A stretch of DNA of 53,440 nucleotides, from positions 1 through 53,440 of the forward strand of contig CALANA010000068.1 in the NCBI GenBank assembly GCA_937925925.1. The letters are read 5' to 3'. The stretch comes from an uncultured Chloroflexales bacterium. GTDB taxonomy: Bacteria; Chloroflexota; Chloroflexia; Chloroflexales; Chloroflexaceae. Below, in pieces: positions 34,108-43,118 of the stretch. Position 1 is the first letter of the stretch, and the number at the start of each line of letters is the position of its first letter. Both the position numbers and the translations under genes were made by a program. The notes under the pieces were generated by a model. The model was not told the origin of the DNA. It did not search any database and worked only from the letters and a program-made list of their open reading frames with translations.

Positions 34108-34323
34108 ATGGTGACTATTGAGCAAATCTGCGAATACCTCGAACGTGCGATTGCCGAACGGTTCCTGGCAGGCGAGAAGGTTGGGTTGCGCCAGATCCAG
34201 ACGACTGCCGGGGTGATGATGCAGGCAGCCGAGGCGGCTGGTGACAAGGATACCGCTTTTCGCTTCCGGCGCATTGCCGCCCATGCCGCCAATAAGCTCG
34301 AAGATGTAATGGGTGAAGATTAG
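34108..34323 (+). CDS. Small helical protein upstream of SEDS gene
   Basis: A 71-residue protein starting MVTIEQICEYLERAIAERFL after an AAAGGAG site; the frame from 34015 lies in repeat DNA. It is predicted largely helical (GLRQIQTTAGVMMQAAEAAG, FRFRRIAAHAANKLEDVMGE). No family is recognised. It ends 24 bases before the SEDS gene in the same direction, so they are probably co-transcribed, but no functional link can be claimed. Confidence 0.7.
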   Translation: MVTIEQICEYLERAIAERFLAGEKVGLRQIQTTAGVMMQAAEAAGDKDTAFRFRRIAAHAANKLEDVMGED

Positions 34324-34347
34324 CTGTCGGAAATTGTTGGTACACAT

Positions 34348-35790
34348 ATGCAGCATCCACTGATACAACGCCTGCGCCAGTTTCGGGGCATTGAGTTTCA
34401 ACTGCTGGTGACGGTTCTTATGTTTTTTGCCGCCGGGTATCTGCTCGCAGTCTTTACCACCCACCAGAGCGAGTTTGTCGCCAGTGTACCGGGAGTGTTG
34501 AGCATTTTGTGGCCCTCAACCGTGCCCCTGTTGCTCTTTGTTGCCGTCTCGCTTGGATTGAGCTGGCGTACCCGGAATGCGGATCAAATCCTGCTACCCC
34601 TGGTGGCGCTGCTCTCAGGGTTAGGATTGTTACTCAATGCGCGCCTTAAACCAGGTCTGGATCGCATCCTCTGCCCGACCCGCGATGGGACGTTTGTGCC
34701 ATGTTATGGTGATGTTGCCGCCAAACAGACGCTGTGGGTGACATTAGGCGTCATTGTGCTGGCGGCTATGCTCTTCATTCCCTGGGATCGTATTTTTATC
34801 CGGTTGCAGCGCTCATCGCTGATGGACTGGCTGAATCACTATCCCTATGTCTGGCTCACGATCGGGATGGGATTGATGATCGCTACGTTTTTCTTTGGTA
34901 CCGACCCGAATCAGAGTGGTGTACGGGTCTGGTTCAACCTGGGTTTTTTCCTGTTCCAACCCGTGGAATTACTCAAAATCATCCTGGTGGTTTTTATGGC
35001 TTCCTACATGGATCGCCATCGTGAGGTAGTAGCGGCTCCCTATCGGCTGGGGCCATTGGCATTACCACCCTTGCCCTACCTGGTGCCCCTGATTGGCATG
35101 TGGGGCATTGCCATGGGTGTGATTGTCTTTCAGCGTGACCTCGGTGCCGCGCTGTTGCTATTCGGGGTGTTTCTGGCCATGCTATACGTGGCAACCGGGC
35201 GCGGTATGTATGTGCTGGCAGGGCTGACTGCGTTTGGCGTGGGAACGGTGGTGATTTATCATCTGGCTACGTCGCTTGATCTGTATCAGTATATCAATAT
35301 TATCCAGGTACGACTGGCGATCTGGCTTGATCCGTGGTCTGTTGCCCAGGGAACCGGCTATCAAATTGTCCAGGGCATTTATGCCCTGTCTGCTGGGGGG
35401 GTGTTCGGTGTTGGGCTGGGGCGCGGCGTTCCAACGGTGGTGCCAGCTATTCATACCGACTTTGTCTTTATCGCTATTGGTGAAGAGTTGGGACTGCTGG
35501 GTACGATGGGGGTGTTAATCACCTATATGCTGCTTATCTTTCGGGGGTTTCACATCGCGCTGGTTGTGCCAGGGCGCTTTCGCGGCTTTGAGCAATTGCT
35601 GGCGATCGGGTTAACGTCGATCCTGGCGATTCAGACCTTTATTATTATTGGTGGTAACCTGCGGTTGATACCATTGACCGGTATTACCCTCCCGTTCATC
35701 TCCTATGGCGGTTCATCCGTGCTGATCAATTTTCTGATTATCGGTCTGTTGATGCGCATTTCCGACAGTAGCCACAAAGCCGGATACTGA
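34348..35790 (+). CDS. SEDS-family peptidoglycan glycosyltransferase (FtsW/RodA/SpoVE type)
   Basis: A 480-residue polytopic membrane protein that polymerises lipid II. About ten hydrophobic segments. Family motifs: FQPVELLKIILV, FQRDLGAALLLFGVF (with the conserved catalytic Asp), GLGRGVPTVVPAIHTDFVFI, EELGLLG and ITLPFISYGGSS. The N-terminal half is longer than in RodA and carries a Cys-containing loop (ILCPTRDGTFVPCYGD) outside the membrane. No partner penicillin-binding protein is adjacent. I cannot tell division (FtsW) from elongation (RodA) use. Confidence 0.9.
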   Translation: MQHPLIQRLRQFRGIEFQLLVTVLMFFAAGYLLAVFTTHQSEFVASVPGVLSILWPSTVPLLLFVAVSLGLSWRTRNADQILLPLVALLSGLGLLLNARLKPGLDRILCPTRDGTFVPCYGDVAAKQTLWVTLGVIVLAAMLFIPWDRIFIRLQRSSLMDWLNHYPYVWLTIGMGLMIATFFFGTDPNQSGVRVWFNLGFFLFQPVELLKIILVVFMASYMDRHREVVAAPYRLGPLALPPLPYLVPLIGMWGIAMGVIVFQRDLGAALLLFGVFLAMLYVATGRGMYVLAGLTAFGVGTVVIYHLATSLDLYQYINIIQVRLAIWLDPWSVAQGTGYQIVQGIYALSAGGVFGVGLGRGVPTVVPAIHTDFVFIAIGEELGLLGTMGVLITYMLLIFRGFHIALVVPGRFRGFEQLLAIGLTSILAIQTFIIIGGNLRLIPLTGITLPFISYGGSSVLINFLIIGLLMRISDSSHKAGY

Positions 35791-35877
35791 TGACAAGCGT
35801 GAAGTGAGTAGTCAGCAGCAGTATGGCCGCAGTACTATTGCTGATAGTAGCAATCTGAGGGCAATGGTGTGTCATTA

Positions 35878-36017
35878 GGACTTCGATGTCCTGCTTGCCA
35901 CTGATGGCGAGGAGACAATTGCGGCACTGAACACGGCCGTGTGGCTATCGTGGTGACAGCTATCGATATGCCTCGACTGGATGGCTACGGCTTGATCTGG
36001 TGGATGCAAGACCGTAA
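35878..36017 (+). pseudogene. Response-regulator receiver-domain remnant
   Basis: In two frames joined near 35941 the DNA reads DFDVLLATDGEETIAALNTA then AIVVTAIDMPRLDGYGLIWW, the middle of a receiver domain (aspartate-box and MPxxDGY). It is frameshifted and lacks both ends. It sits between the SEDS gene and the hybrid kinase pair, and is cut on the right by a repeat starting ATACCAATGTGACTG. Confidence 0.65.
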
Positions 36018-36021
36018 TCTC

Positions 36022-36227
36022 ATACCAATGTGACTGCGCGCTTCCGCCTCTTTTCGACCTCCCCTACCCCCGCTCGGAGGGGGTGGGGAGAAGGACGGAC
36101 GCGGTGGGGCATCCGCCGCCCCGAACGAACCGGGGCGGCGGGAGAGGGAGGCGCTGCTGGTACCCCCTTTTGGCCTTCGACGCACATCCGGGGCTCGCTC
36201 TGCACCAAGAGAGCATACCCATTGGCA
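36022..36227. repeat. Degenerate repeat DNA
   Basis: It begins ATACCAATGTGACTGCG, resembling the ATACC-end family, and includes CCCCGCTCGGAGGGGGTGGGG and CCGCCCCGAACGAACCGGGGCGG palindromes. No matching right end could be placed, and no gene is seen. Confidence 0.5.
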
Positions 36228-37439
36228 TCAAGAACCACAGGCATGTGATTCGAGCAAGATCGGTTCCGAACGTGGCAACATTACGGTAAAAACCGAACCC
36301 TTGCCGACCACGCTGCGCACCGTAATCTGACCACCGTGGGCCTGAACAATATGCTGCACAATCGCCAGGCCTAATCCATTGCCAGGATAGGGGCGGGCGA
36401 GTGAGCTATCTACCTGATAAAAGGGGAGAAAAATTTTATGCAGGGTTTCGGGCGGTATGCCACAGCCTGTATCTTCGATTCGGAGCAGCACCCGCGACGG
36501 CTCATCCTGGAGCGACAGACGTATACGACCACCGGCTCTGGTAAACTTCAAGGCGTTATCGAGCAAGTTGCGTAGCACCAGTTCCATAGCCCGAATATCG
36601 AGCTTGAGTGGTGCGACGTCGGCGATAACTGCCTCTAGTATGAGACCAGATTCTGTGGCCCGGTGTTGCGCCTCCAGGAGCAGGGGTTTCACCAATTGCG
36701 GTAGATGAACCACCGACAATTCGAGTGTATGCGAGCGCACCTCTTGCAGGTAGAGCAGATTGTTCAGATGCCGACTCAAGATCTGGGTGTTGCGCTGCAT
36801 TACACTGATAGCCTCCGACTGCGTCTCATTCAGTGGCCCCAGGGTACCACGCCCGAATAGCTCCAGATAGCCAAGCAACGAAGTTAAGGGAGTACGCAAC
36901 TCGTGCGAAAGCGTGGAGAGAAACTGGTTTTTGATGCGATCCAGTTCTTGCAATTCAGCATTGGCAGCACGCAACTCGCGTACCTGTTGTTCCAGGCGTT
37001 CCACCAGTTTCTGGTTATACTCGCGCAGCATCACCATCTCGACCGGTGCCGGTACAAGTTCCCGCTTACCCCCCAGAAAATCGGCAATCTGCGCCGATAG
37101 CTGATGGGCCTCGATCGGTTTTGACAGATATCCGTCACAGCCAGCGACCAGTGCCCGCTCACGTGCGCCGGGTGTTGTATCCGCCGTCAGCGCGACAATT
37201 GGCGTCTGGCTCAGATAGGGCAGACTGCGCAGGCGGGTCGTCGTTTCATAGCCATCTAAGCCGGGAATGTTCAGATCAACCAGGATCAGCACCGGTTGTG
37301 ACTCACGCGCCAGATCCAACCCGTCCGGGCCATTTTCCGCAATCAGTACACGATAGCCGCGGGCGGTCAAAATACGCTGAACCAGGCGCTGGTTATCGGG
37401 ATTGTCTTCAATATACAGAATGGTTGGCTGCTCGGGCAT
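36228..37439 (-). CDS. Receiver-histidine kinase (REC-HisKA-HATPase)
   Basis: About 403 residues from MPEQPTILYIEDNPDNQRLV. An N-terminal receiver domain with phospho-acceptor Asp55 (ILVDLNIPGLDGY) is followed by a coiled-coil linker, HisKA with His179 (TLSHELRTPLTSLLGYLEL) and an HATPase domain (NLLDNALKFT, DTGCGIPP, GNGLGLAIV). The receiver-first order means it may take phosphate from another kinase. An in-frame ATG at 37496 would overlap the upstream kinase stop by 20 bases; the two genes are surely co-transcribed and the upstream kinase is the natural partner. Confidence 0.87.
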   Translation of the reverse strand: MPEQPTILYIEDNPDNQRLVQRILTARGYRVLIAENGPDGLDLARESQPVLILVDLNIPGLDGYETTTRLRSLPYLSQTPIVALTADTTPGARERALVAGCDGYLSKPIEAHQLSAQIADFLGGKRELVPAPVEMVMLREYNQKLVERLEQQVRELRAANAELQELDRIKNQFLSTLSHELRTPLTSLLGYLELFGRGTLGPLNETQSEAISVMQRNTQILSRHLNNLLYLQEVRSHTLELSVVHLPQLVKPLLLEAQHRATESGLILEAVIADVAPLKLDIRAMELVLRNLLDNALKFTRAGGRIRLSLQDEPSRVLLRIEDTGCGIPPETLHKIFLPFYQVDSSLARPYPGNGLGLAIVQHIVQAHGGQITVRSVVGKGSVFTVMLPRSEPILLESHACGS

Positions 37440-37476
37440 AGGTTGATCATTCTCTGCTACGGATACAATACAATCT

Positions 37477-40188
37477 CTACGACAGAGGCACATCACTATT
37501 CAGCGCACCGACTGACCTGGACGCAATTGGCAAGGTAAAGGTAAAGGTACTGCCCACATCGAGAGTACTCTCAACCTGGATACACCCGCCATGCGCTTCT
37601 ACCAGGTGTCGCACAATGGACAATCCCAGGCCAGTTCCGTGTGCCCGGCTCCGCCCATCATGAACCTGGCTGAATTCCTGGAAGATCTGGTCTTGTAGTG
37701 CCAGGGGAATACCAATGCCCGTATCGCTGACACTGATCGCCACATGGGTCGCATGCCTGTTCCCAATCGTGTCTGGTTCCAACTGCGTACCATAGCCTGG
37801 TGCATCATCCCCTGTAAGCGCAATGCCGTCAGCAGCAGGTGACGTAATGCAACGAACGCTGACCATAACGCTGCCCTGTTCGGTAAATTTGAGCGCATTG
37901 GACAGCAGGTTGAGCAGAATCTGACGGACACGGTTCGCATCGGCGGTAACGAGTGGAACATCAGCAGCGATCTGGCTATACAGCGTGACAGTCTGATTAC
38001 GACGCAAGCCTTGCGCCGTTTCTAGCACTTCGCTGATCAGGGGACGCAGATCGAGCGGGGCACACGCCAATTCCAGGCGTCCTGCTTCAATCCGCGCCAG
38101 ATCCAGCAACTCGTTGATCAAGTGCAACAAAAACCGGCCATTGCGATAAATGCACTGCACATCCTCGCGCTGTATCTCTGACAGAGAGCCATCGATCTCA
38201 TCGAGCAAAACAGTCGAGAACCCGATAATTGCATTCAGGGGTGTGCGGAGTTCATGCGAAATAGAGGTCAAAAAATGGCTCTTACGCTGATCGGCTTGCT
38301 GCGCATGCTCCAGCGCCGTGCGCAACTCGTGTGTGCGTTGCGCTACCTGACGCTCCAGATCAGCATAGAGCCGCACATTTTCAATCGTCAGACCCACCAT
38401 GTTGGCAAACATCAACACATAGTTGGCATCCTGTGCATTTACCGTGCGGGCGGTATAATGATTATCGGCAGAAAGGATGCCGATCACCTGCTCTTCGCGC
38501 CCGAAAATTGGTACCTGCACATAGGATTGGCTAGACGAGACTGCCTGTTTCGCAGCGACAACGCGCGGGTTCTGCCAGGGATCGTTCACAATCACTGCCT
38601 GCCCACTGCGCACAACATCAGCTTCAATGGTGGGGCTATCCAGGTGCAAGGGCAGAGCATTCGCCACCTGCATAAAATGCCGGGCCTGCGCTTCGTTGTC
38701 CGGCCCAAAGGCTGCGGCCACAGCTCGCAGGCGCTCGCCTTCAACCAGATAGAGTACCGCACGTTCCAGGCCAAAATGCTCACAGACAACGTGGGGAATG
38801 GTTTCGAGCAACCGCGATAAATCCAGGATCGTCTTTAACTGATTGGAAACCACATTCAACTTCGCCAACTGGTGAGCATGCGCTTCCAGTTCAGCCATTT
38901 TCTGGCGCAACGCGGTGGTCATAGTGTTAAAAGAGGCCACCAGTTGTCCGATTTCATCCTCACCAGCACTGGGGAGTTGATGATCCAGATCACCGCTGGC
39001 AACCAGAAAAGCACTGTTACGTAAGGCGCGGATCGGGCGGGTGATGGAGAGCGACATCAACGCCCCAACGACACAGATCAGTACCGCAGTGAGTAGTAGC
39101 AACACCAGCAGGTGTGTCTCAAACTGTTCCTGGCCGCGTGCAATTTGCTGCCCGGTATTCAGTGCGGGTTGCTCGATATGTACGGCGGGAACAATCAAGG
39201 CAACATTCCACTCCGTGGACATCATAGGCGCGAACGCAACATAGACCCGGCTATTATTATACGTGATTTGCGCAATACCCTGGCTACGGGCCAGCATCTG
39301 TTGGGCCACACTGCGCAACGCTGTGTCGCTGGTGGTCAACCAGTTTTCGGTGATAAACGGCTCATTCCAGCGCACATCATCGACCTCCAGCTCCGGATGC
39401 GCCAGCACTTCGCCGTTATAATGGATCAGCAGTGCATACCCATCGGTTCCGGTATCAATCGTCAACAAATCCTGTTTGATCGTATCGAGCAAAATGTCAA
39501 AGCCGACGACCCCGATGATCGTGCCATCAGCAGCATGGACAGGAGTGGCACAGGTTATGGTCAACATCTGCGTATTGGCATCGACATAGAGATCTGTCCA
39601 GAACGTTGCTTCATGGTCACGGGCACCAATATACCAGGGGCGCAGACGCGGGTCAAAGGGGGCAATTTCGCGCAAGTTCGCAATCACTTGCTCGTCGTCA
39701 AACACGATGACGCCACCCGCTTCGAGCGCCATATAGCCAATATTGATTAACGGATTGCCTTGCACCGTGGCGGAAAGCAGCGGTGCCAGGGCACGTGCCT
39801 GACGCACGGAAGGCGCATAACGGCTGAGCGATCGGGCGTCGGCACCAGTGGGCGCAATCCAGACCTCGACCTGATCGGTGCTGGGAACAACCGCATCCTC
39901 AGTCTGCACCAGATATTCGGCATAACGTGCCACACTCTCAATCTGCTGCTGGATAGCAATGAGTAACCGGTCATAAAGCCGGGCACGATCGGCTGCCTGC
40001 TGTAGCAGGGTTCGTTCGGCCTGCGCCCGTAGCGCATTGGCGCCCTCACTCACAACCGTGCTGCGTGCCCGCTCCAGTTGCATCAAGCTCAACCAGCCCA
40101 CGAGCAACAGGGGTACCAACGCTAACGCCAGCATGAGTGCCAGAATTTTCTTGCGAATGCTTGACCGCAAGGAGAAAAAGCGGCCCAT
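37477..40188 (-). CDS. Membrane sensor histidine kinase (dCache-HAMP-GAF-HisKA-HATPase)
   Basis: A 903-residue protein. One membrane segment at ~14-35, a large extracytoplasmic dCache-type ligand domain (DPRLRPWYIGARD and TPVHAADGTIIGVVGFDI are typical), a second membrane segment at ~358-380, HAMP (ITRPIRALRNSAFLVASGDL), a coiled coil, GAF, HisKA with SISHELRTPLNAIIGF (His ~640) and HATPase (NLLSNALKFT, DTGIGIP, GTGLGLSIV). The ligand is unknown; the PWY motif is common in Cache domains binding amino acids or small acids. It overlaps or abuts the REC-HK gene. Confidence 0.9.
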   Translation of the reverse strand: MGRFFSLRSSIRKKILALMLALALVPLLLVGWLSLMQLERARSTVVSEGANALRAQAERTLLQQAADRARLYDRLLIAIQQQIESVARYAEYLVQTEDAVVPSTDQVEVWIAPTGADARSLSRYAPSVRQARALAPLLSATVQGNPLINIGYMALEAGGVIVFDDEQVIANLREIAPFDPRLRPWYIGARDHEATFWTDLYVDANTQMLTITCATPVHAADGTIIGVVGFDILLDTIKQDLLTIDTGTDGYALLIHYNGEVLAHPELEVDDVRWNEPFITENWLTTSDTALRSVAQQMLARSQGIAQITYNNSRVYVAFAPMMSTEWNVALIVPAVHIEQPALNTGQQIARGQEQFETHLLVLLLLTAVLICVVGALMSLSITRPIRALRNSAFLVASGDLDHQLPSAGEDEIGQLVASFNTMTTALRQKMAELEAHAHQLAKLNVVSNQLKTILDLSRLLETIPHVVCEHFGLERAVLYLVEGERLRAVAAAFGPDNEAQARHFMQVANALPLHLDSPTIEADVVRSGQAVIVNDPWQNPRVVAAKQAVSSSQSYVQVPIFGREEQVIGILSADNHYTARTVNAQDANYVLMFANMVGLTIENVRLYADLERQVAQRTHELRTALEHAQQADQRKSHFLTSISHELRTPLNAIIGFSTVLLDEIDGSLSEIQREDVQCIYRNGRFLLHLINELLDLARIEAGRLELACAPLDLRPLISEVLETAQGLRRNQTVTLYSQIAADVPLVTADANRVRQILLNLLSNALKFTEQGSVMVSVRCITSPAADGIALTGDDAPGYGTQLEPDTIGNRHATHVAISVSDTGIGIPLALQDQIFQEFSQVHDGRSRAHGTGLGLSIVRHLVEAHGGCIQVESTLDVGSTFTFTLPIASRSVGALNSDVPLS

Positions 40189-40299
40189 AGAGGTTTCTTT
40201 TTATGTGAATGCCGGTACTGCACCATAATGTACCACATACAACCATTGCAATCAAGAGGATCGAGATGAATATCGGTTTACAATGTTTCTCCCAACGAC

Positions 40300-40443
40300 G
40301 TACCTGTTCTCCTCTGGGGGAAGCGCGGTCGTCAGCGTTCATGGTGCCCCCGGGAGCGCGGGCGTCCCGCCCGCCAGCACGCACGTGCGGGCACGCGGCC
40401 CACGCTCCCAGGCGGGCATGTTCCCTTGAGGGTGAACAGGTAC
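40300..40443. mobile_element. 144-bp miniature element with GTACCTGTTC ends
   Basis: Terminal inverted repeats GTACCTGTTC / GAACAGGTAC. The interior has CGTCAGCGTTCATGGTGC, GGGAGCGCGGGCGTCCC and CATGTTCCCTTGAGGGTGAA, shared with 24884-24979 and 13913-14047. No gene inside. It lies between the divergent kinase and argS promoters. Confidence 0.8.
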
Positions 40444-40531
40444 CTAGCGACTCACGTTTGCAACAAACTCGCACTACGCATATACTGGGAAGACACACAG
40501 TTGCCATGATGTGCGCAAGTAGGAGTCCAGC

Positions 40532-42298
40532 ATGGATTATGCTCTTGATCGTTTTGTTCGGGAGGTTGAGACTGCGATACGGTCAACCCAGAAAGTGCCA
40601 GAGGCGTTGATCGAACTCCAGACGCCACGCGCTACTATTCCGGCTGACCTGGCATTCCCGACTTTCCGGGCGGCAAAGACACTTGGTCTTGCACCATCCA
40701 CGCTGGCCCAGGAACTGGTTAGCAGCGTGCAGCGTGCGCCGGATACACTGGTGGGTGCGGTTTCAGCGAGTGGGCCATTTCTCAATTTCGCGTTTGATCC
40801 AGGCCGCCTGGCGCGAGCCGTTATTACCGAAACCCTGACCTATGGCGACCACTATGGTCACGACGATCGCGGCGCTGCAGCAACGATTGTGCTGGACTAT
40901 TCTTCACCCAACGTTGCCAAACGTATGCATGTCGGCCATATCCGCAGCACGATTATTGGCCAGGCGCTGGTCAATATCTTTCGGGCACTGGGATATCACG
41001 TTGTTGGCGATAATCATCTGGGCGACTGGGGCAAGCAGTTCGGGGTTTTACTGGCAGCGATTAAGCGCTATGGGCGGCCAGCGGCGCACACGGAAGAACA
41101 ACTGGGGCAACTCGAAGCGTTGTATGCCCGGTATAGCGCCGAGATGCAAGACCTACCTGAACTTGACGAGGAGGCACGGCGCTGTTCGTTGCTGCTAGAA
41201 CAGGGCGATGCCGAAGCACGTGCGCTCTGGCGGTGGTGTGTTGAGACCACGCTGGTGGCGAATCAACGTAATTATGATCGCCTGGGCGTGCAATTTGATC
41301 ATGTGCTGGGCGAGAGTTTCTATGAGTCGCTCCTGCCGGAGGTCATTCAGGACGCCCTCGACAGTGGCGTGGCCTATCGTGATCCCGGTGGCGCGGTCGT
41401 GGTTCAACAGGTCGATCAAGGGCTACCAACATTTTTACTGCAGCGTTCAGACGGTGGGACGTTGTATCAAACACGCGATCTGGCGACGATCAAGTATCGC
41501 CAGCAGACGTTCGCCCCCACGAAAATAATCTATGTGGTTGAACAACGGCAGGAACTACACTTCCGCCAGCTTTTCGCAGCCGCACGGGCCCTGCGTTATG
41601 TTCCACCTGAAGTCGATCTGGTGCATGTTCAGTTTGGGACGATTTTCGGCGCGGGTGGGCAACCACTTTCGACGCGCAAGGGCAATATGGTATATCTACA
41701 GGCACTCCTCGATGATGCCGTGGCGCGCGCCCGGACTATCGTTGAACAGAAGAACCCGGATCTGTCGGTGGCAGAAAAAGACAGCGTGGCCGAAGCAGTT
41801 GGGATCGGAGCGGTGATATACAACGATCTTTATCAAGATCCACGGCGCAATATTACCCTCGATTGGGAACGGATGCTGTCGGTTGAGGGGAATAGCGCCG
41901 CCTATTTGCAGTATTCCTATGCCCGCTGTCGTTCGATTCTCCGCCGGGCAGCGCAAGAAGGAGACGCAGATGTTGCGCAGGCCAATCACACGTTTCAGCT
42001 CGCTGAGGAGCAGGTTCTGGAACTCCTGATCCATCCAGCAGAGCAGCGCTTGATCAAGCATCTGGCACGGTTGCCCGAAGCCATCCGTGAGGCGGGTACA
42101 CGCTATGCACCCTTCGTGATTGCGGAATGGTGTTATACGACGGCGCGCGAGTTCGGAGTGTTCTTTGAGCAGTGCGCCGTTCTCAAAGCCGAAACGTCTG
42201 CCTTACGCACGGCCCGCCTGGCCCTCGTGGCCGCAACTGCCCAGGCGCTCAAAAATGGTCTGCGCTTGCTGGGCATTACCACTCCCGAACGGATGTAA
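40532..42298 (+). CDS. argS: Arginyl-tRNA synthetase
   Basis: A 588-residue class I aminoacyl-tRNA synthetase. The HIGH equivalent is HVGH (133-136 in SSPNVAKRMHVGHIRST); an N-terminal ADD1 domain precedes it, and the C-terminal DALR anticodon-binding domain is present (SYARCRSILRRA, RLPEAIREAG). The KMSK region reads STRKGNMVYL, a variant also found in other ArgS. Start has AGGAGTCCAGC. Followed after one base by the HAD gene. Confidence 0.95.
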   Translation: MDYALDRFVREVETAIRSTQKVPEALIELQTPRATIPADLAFPTFRAAKTLGLAPSTLAQELVSSVQRAPDTLVGAVSASGPFLNFAFDPGRLARAVITETLTYGDHYGHDDRGAAATIVLDYSSPNVAKRMHVGHIRSTIIGQALVNIFRALGYHVVGDNHLGDWGKQFGVLLAAIKRYGRPAAHTEEQLGQLEALYARYSAEMQDLPELDEEARRCSLLLEQGDAEARALWRWCVETTLVANQRNYDRLGVQFDHVLGESFYESLLPEVIQDALDSGVAYRDPGGAVVVQQVDQGLPTFLLQRSDGGTLYQTRDLATIKYRQQTFAPTKIIYVVEQRQELHFRQLFAAARALRYVPPEVDLVHVQFGTIFGAGGQPLSTRKGNMVYLQALLDDAVARARTIVEQKNPDLSVAEKDSVAEAVGIGAVIYNDLYQDPRRNITLDWERMLSVEGNSAAYLQYSYARCRSILRRAAQEGDADVAQANHTFQLAEEQVLELLIHPAEQRLIKHLARLPEAIREAGTRYAPFVIAEWCYTTAREFGVFFEQCAVLKAETSALRTARLALVAATAQALKNGLRLLGITTPERM

Positions 42299-42299
42299 T

Positions 42300-43118
42300 A
42301 TGCTGAATTTCGCATCTATTCGCACGCTGCTGTTTGATATGGACGGAGTGTTATATCGCGGTCAAACCAGGTTGCCGGGCGTACCCGAAATCCTGGAGTT
42401 TTGTCAGCAGCGTGATATTGCCTATGCCTGTATTACCAACAATGCCACAATGACGCCGCAACAATATGAGCAGAAACTGGCACAGATGGGAATTGCTATG
42501 CCCGGCACCCGCATACTTACGTCGGCACTGGTTACGAATCGCTACTTGCGTGACACCTATCCACCGGGCACCACGATCTATGCGATTGGGATGCGTGGGC
42601 TGACGGAAGCCCTGTTTGACGATGGCTATTTTGTGCCCCAGGCGGAGCGGCCACACCTGGTTGTGCAGGGCGCTGACTTTGAACTCACCTACACGAAGCT
42701 CAAGCTGGGCTGCCTGGCGATCCGGCATGGGGCACGCTTTATTGCTACCAATCCAGACCGTACCTTCCCTACCGAACAGGGACTAATACCAGGCGCGGGC
42801 GCAATTATGGCGGCACTCCAGACCGCTACCGATGTGGAACCGCTGGTGATTGGCAAGCCGCAACCGACGATGTTTCGGATTGCCCTGGAGTTGCTCGAGC
42901 GTGTGCCAGAGCATACACTCGTGATTGGCGACCGGCTCGACACAGATATTGCCGGCGCACGTCAGGCTGGTCTGCGCAGTGCCCTTATGCTCAGTGGCGT
43001 AACGGGGCGTGCTGATCTGGAGACAACGCCGCATCAACCCGATGCGGTTTTTGAGGGATTGCCACAACTGCTTGCAGCCTGGCAGTCTGCAGACGAGTAT
43101 GCTGATGACAATCAGTAA
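42300..43118 (+). CDS. HAD-superfamily phosphatase, NagD/PNPase type
   Basis: A 272-residue HAD IIA phosphatase. DMDGVLYRG (catalytic Asp pair 13/15), the squiggle and cap of the NagD type (VPEILEFCQQRDIAYACITN, NNAT), VIGKPQPTMFRIALE and IGDRLDTDIAGARQAGL are present. It dephosphorylates small phosphoesters such as sugar phosphates or nucleotides; substrate unknown. The ATG lies 1 base after the argS stop. Confidence 0.9.
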   Translation: MLNFASIRTLLFDMDGVLYRGQTRLPGVPEILEFCQQRDIAYACITNNATMTPQQYEQKLAQMGIAMPGTRILTSALVTNRYLRDTYPPGTTIYAIGMRGLTEALFDDGYFVPQAERPHLVVQGADFELTYTKLKLGCLAIRHGARFIATNPDRTFPTEQGLIPGAGAIMAALQTATDVEPLVIGKPQPTMFRIALELLERVPEHTLVIGDRLDTDIAGARQAGLRSALMLSGVTGRADLETTPHQPDAVFEGLPQLLAAWQSADEYADDNQ

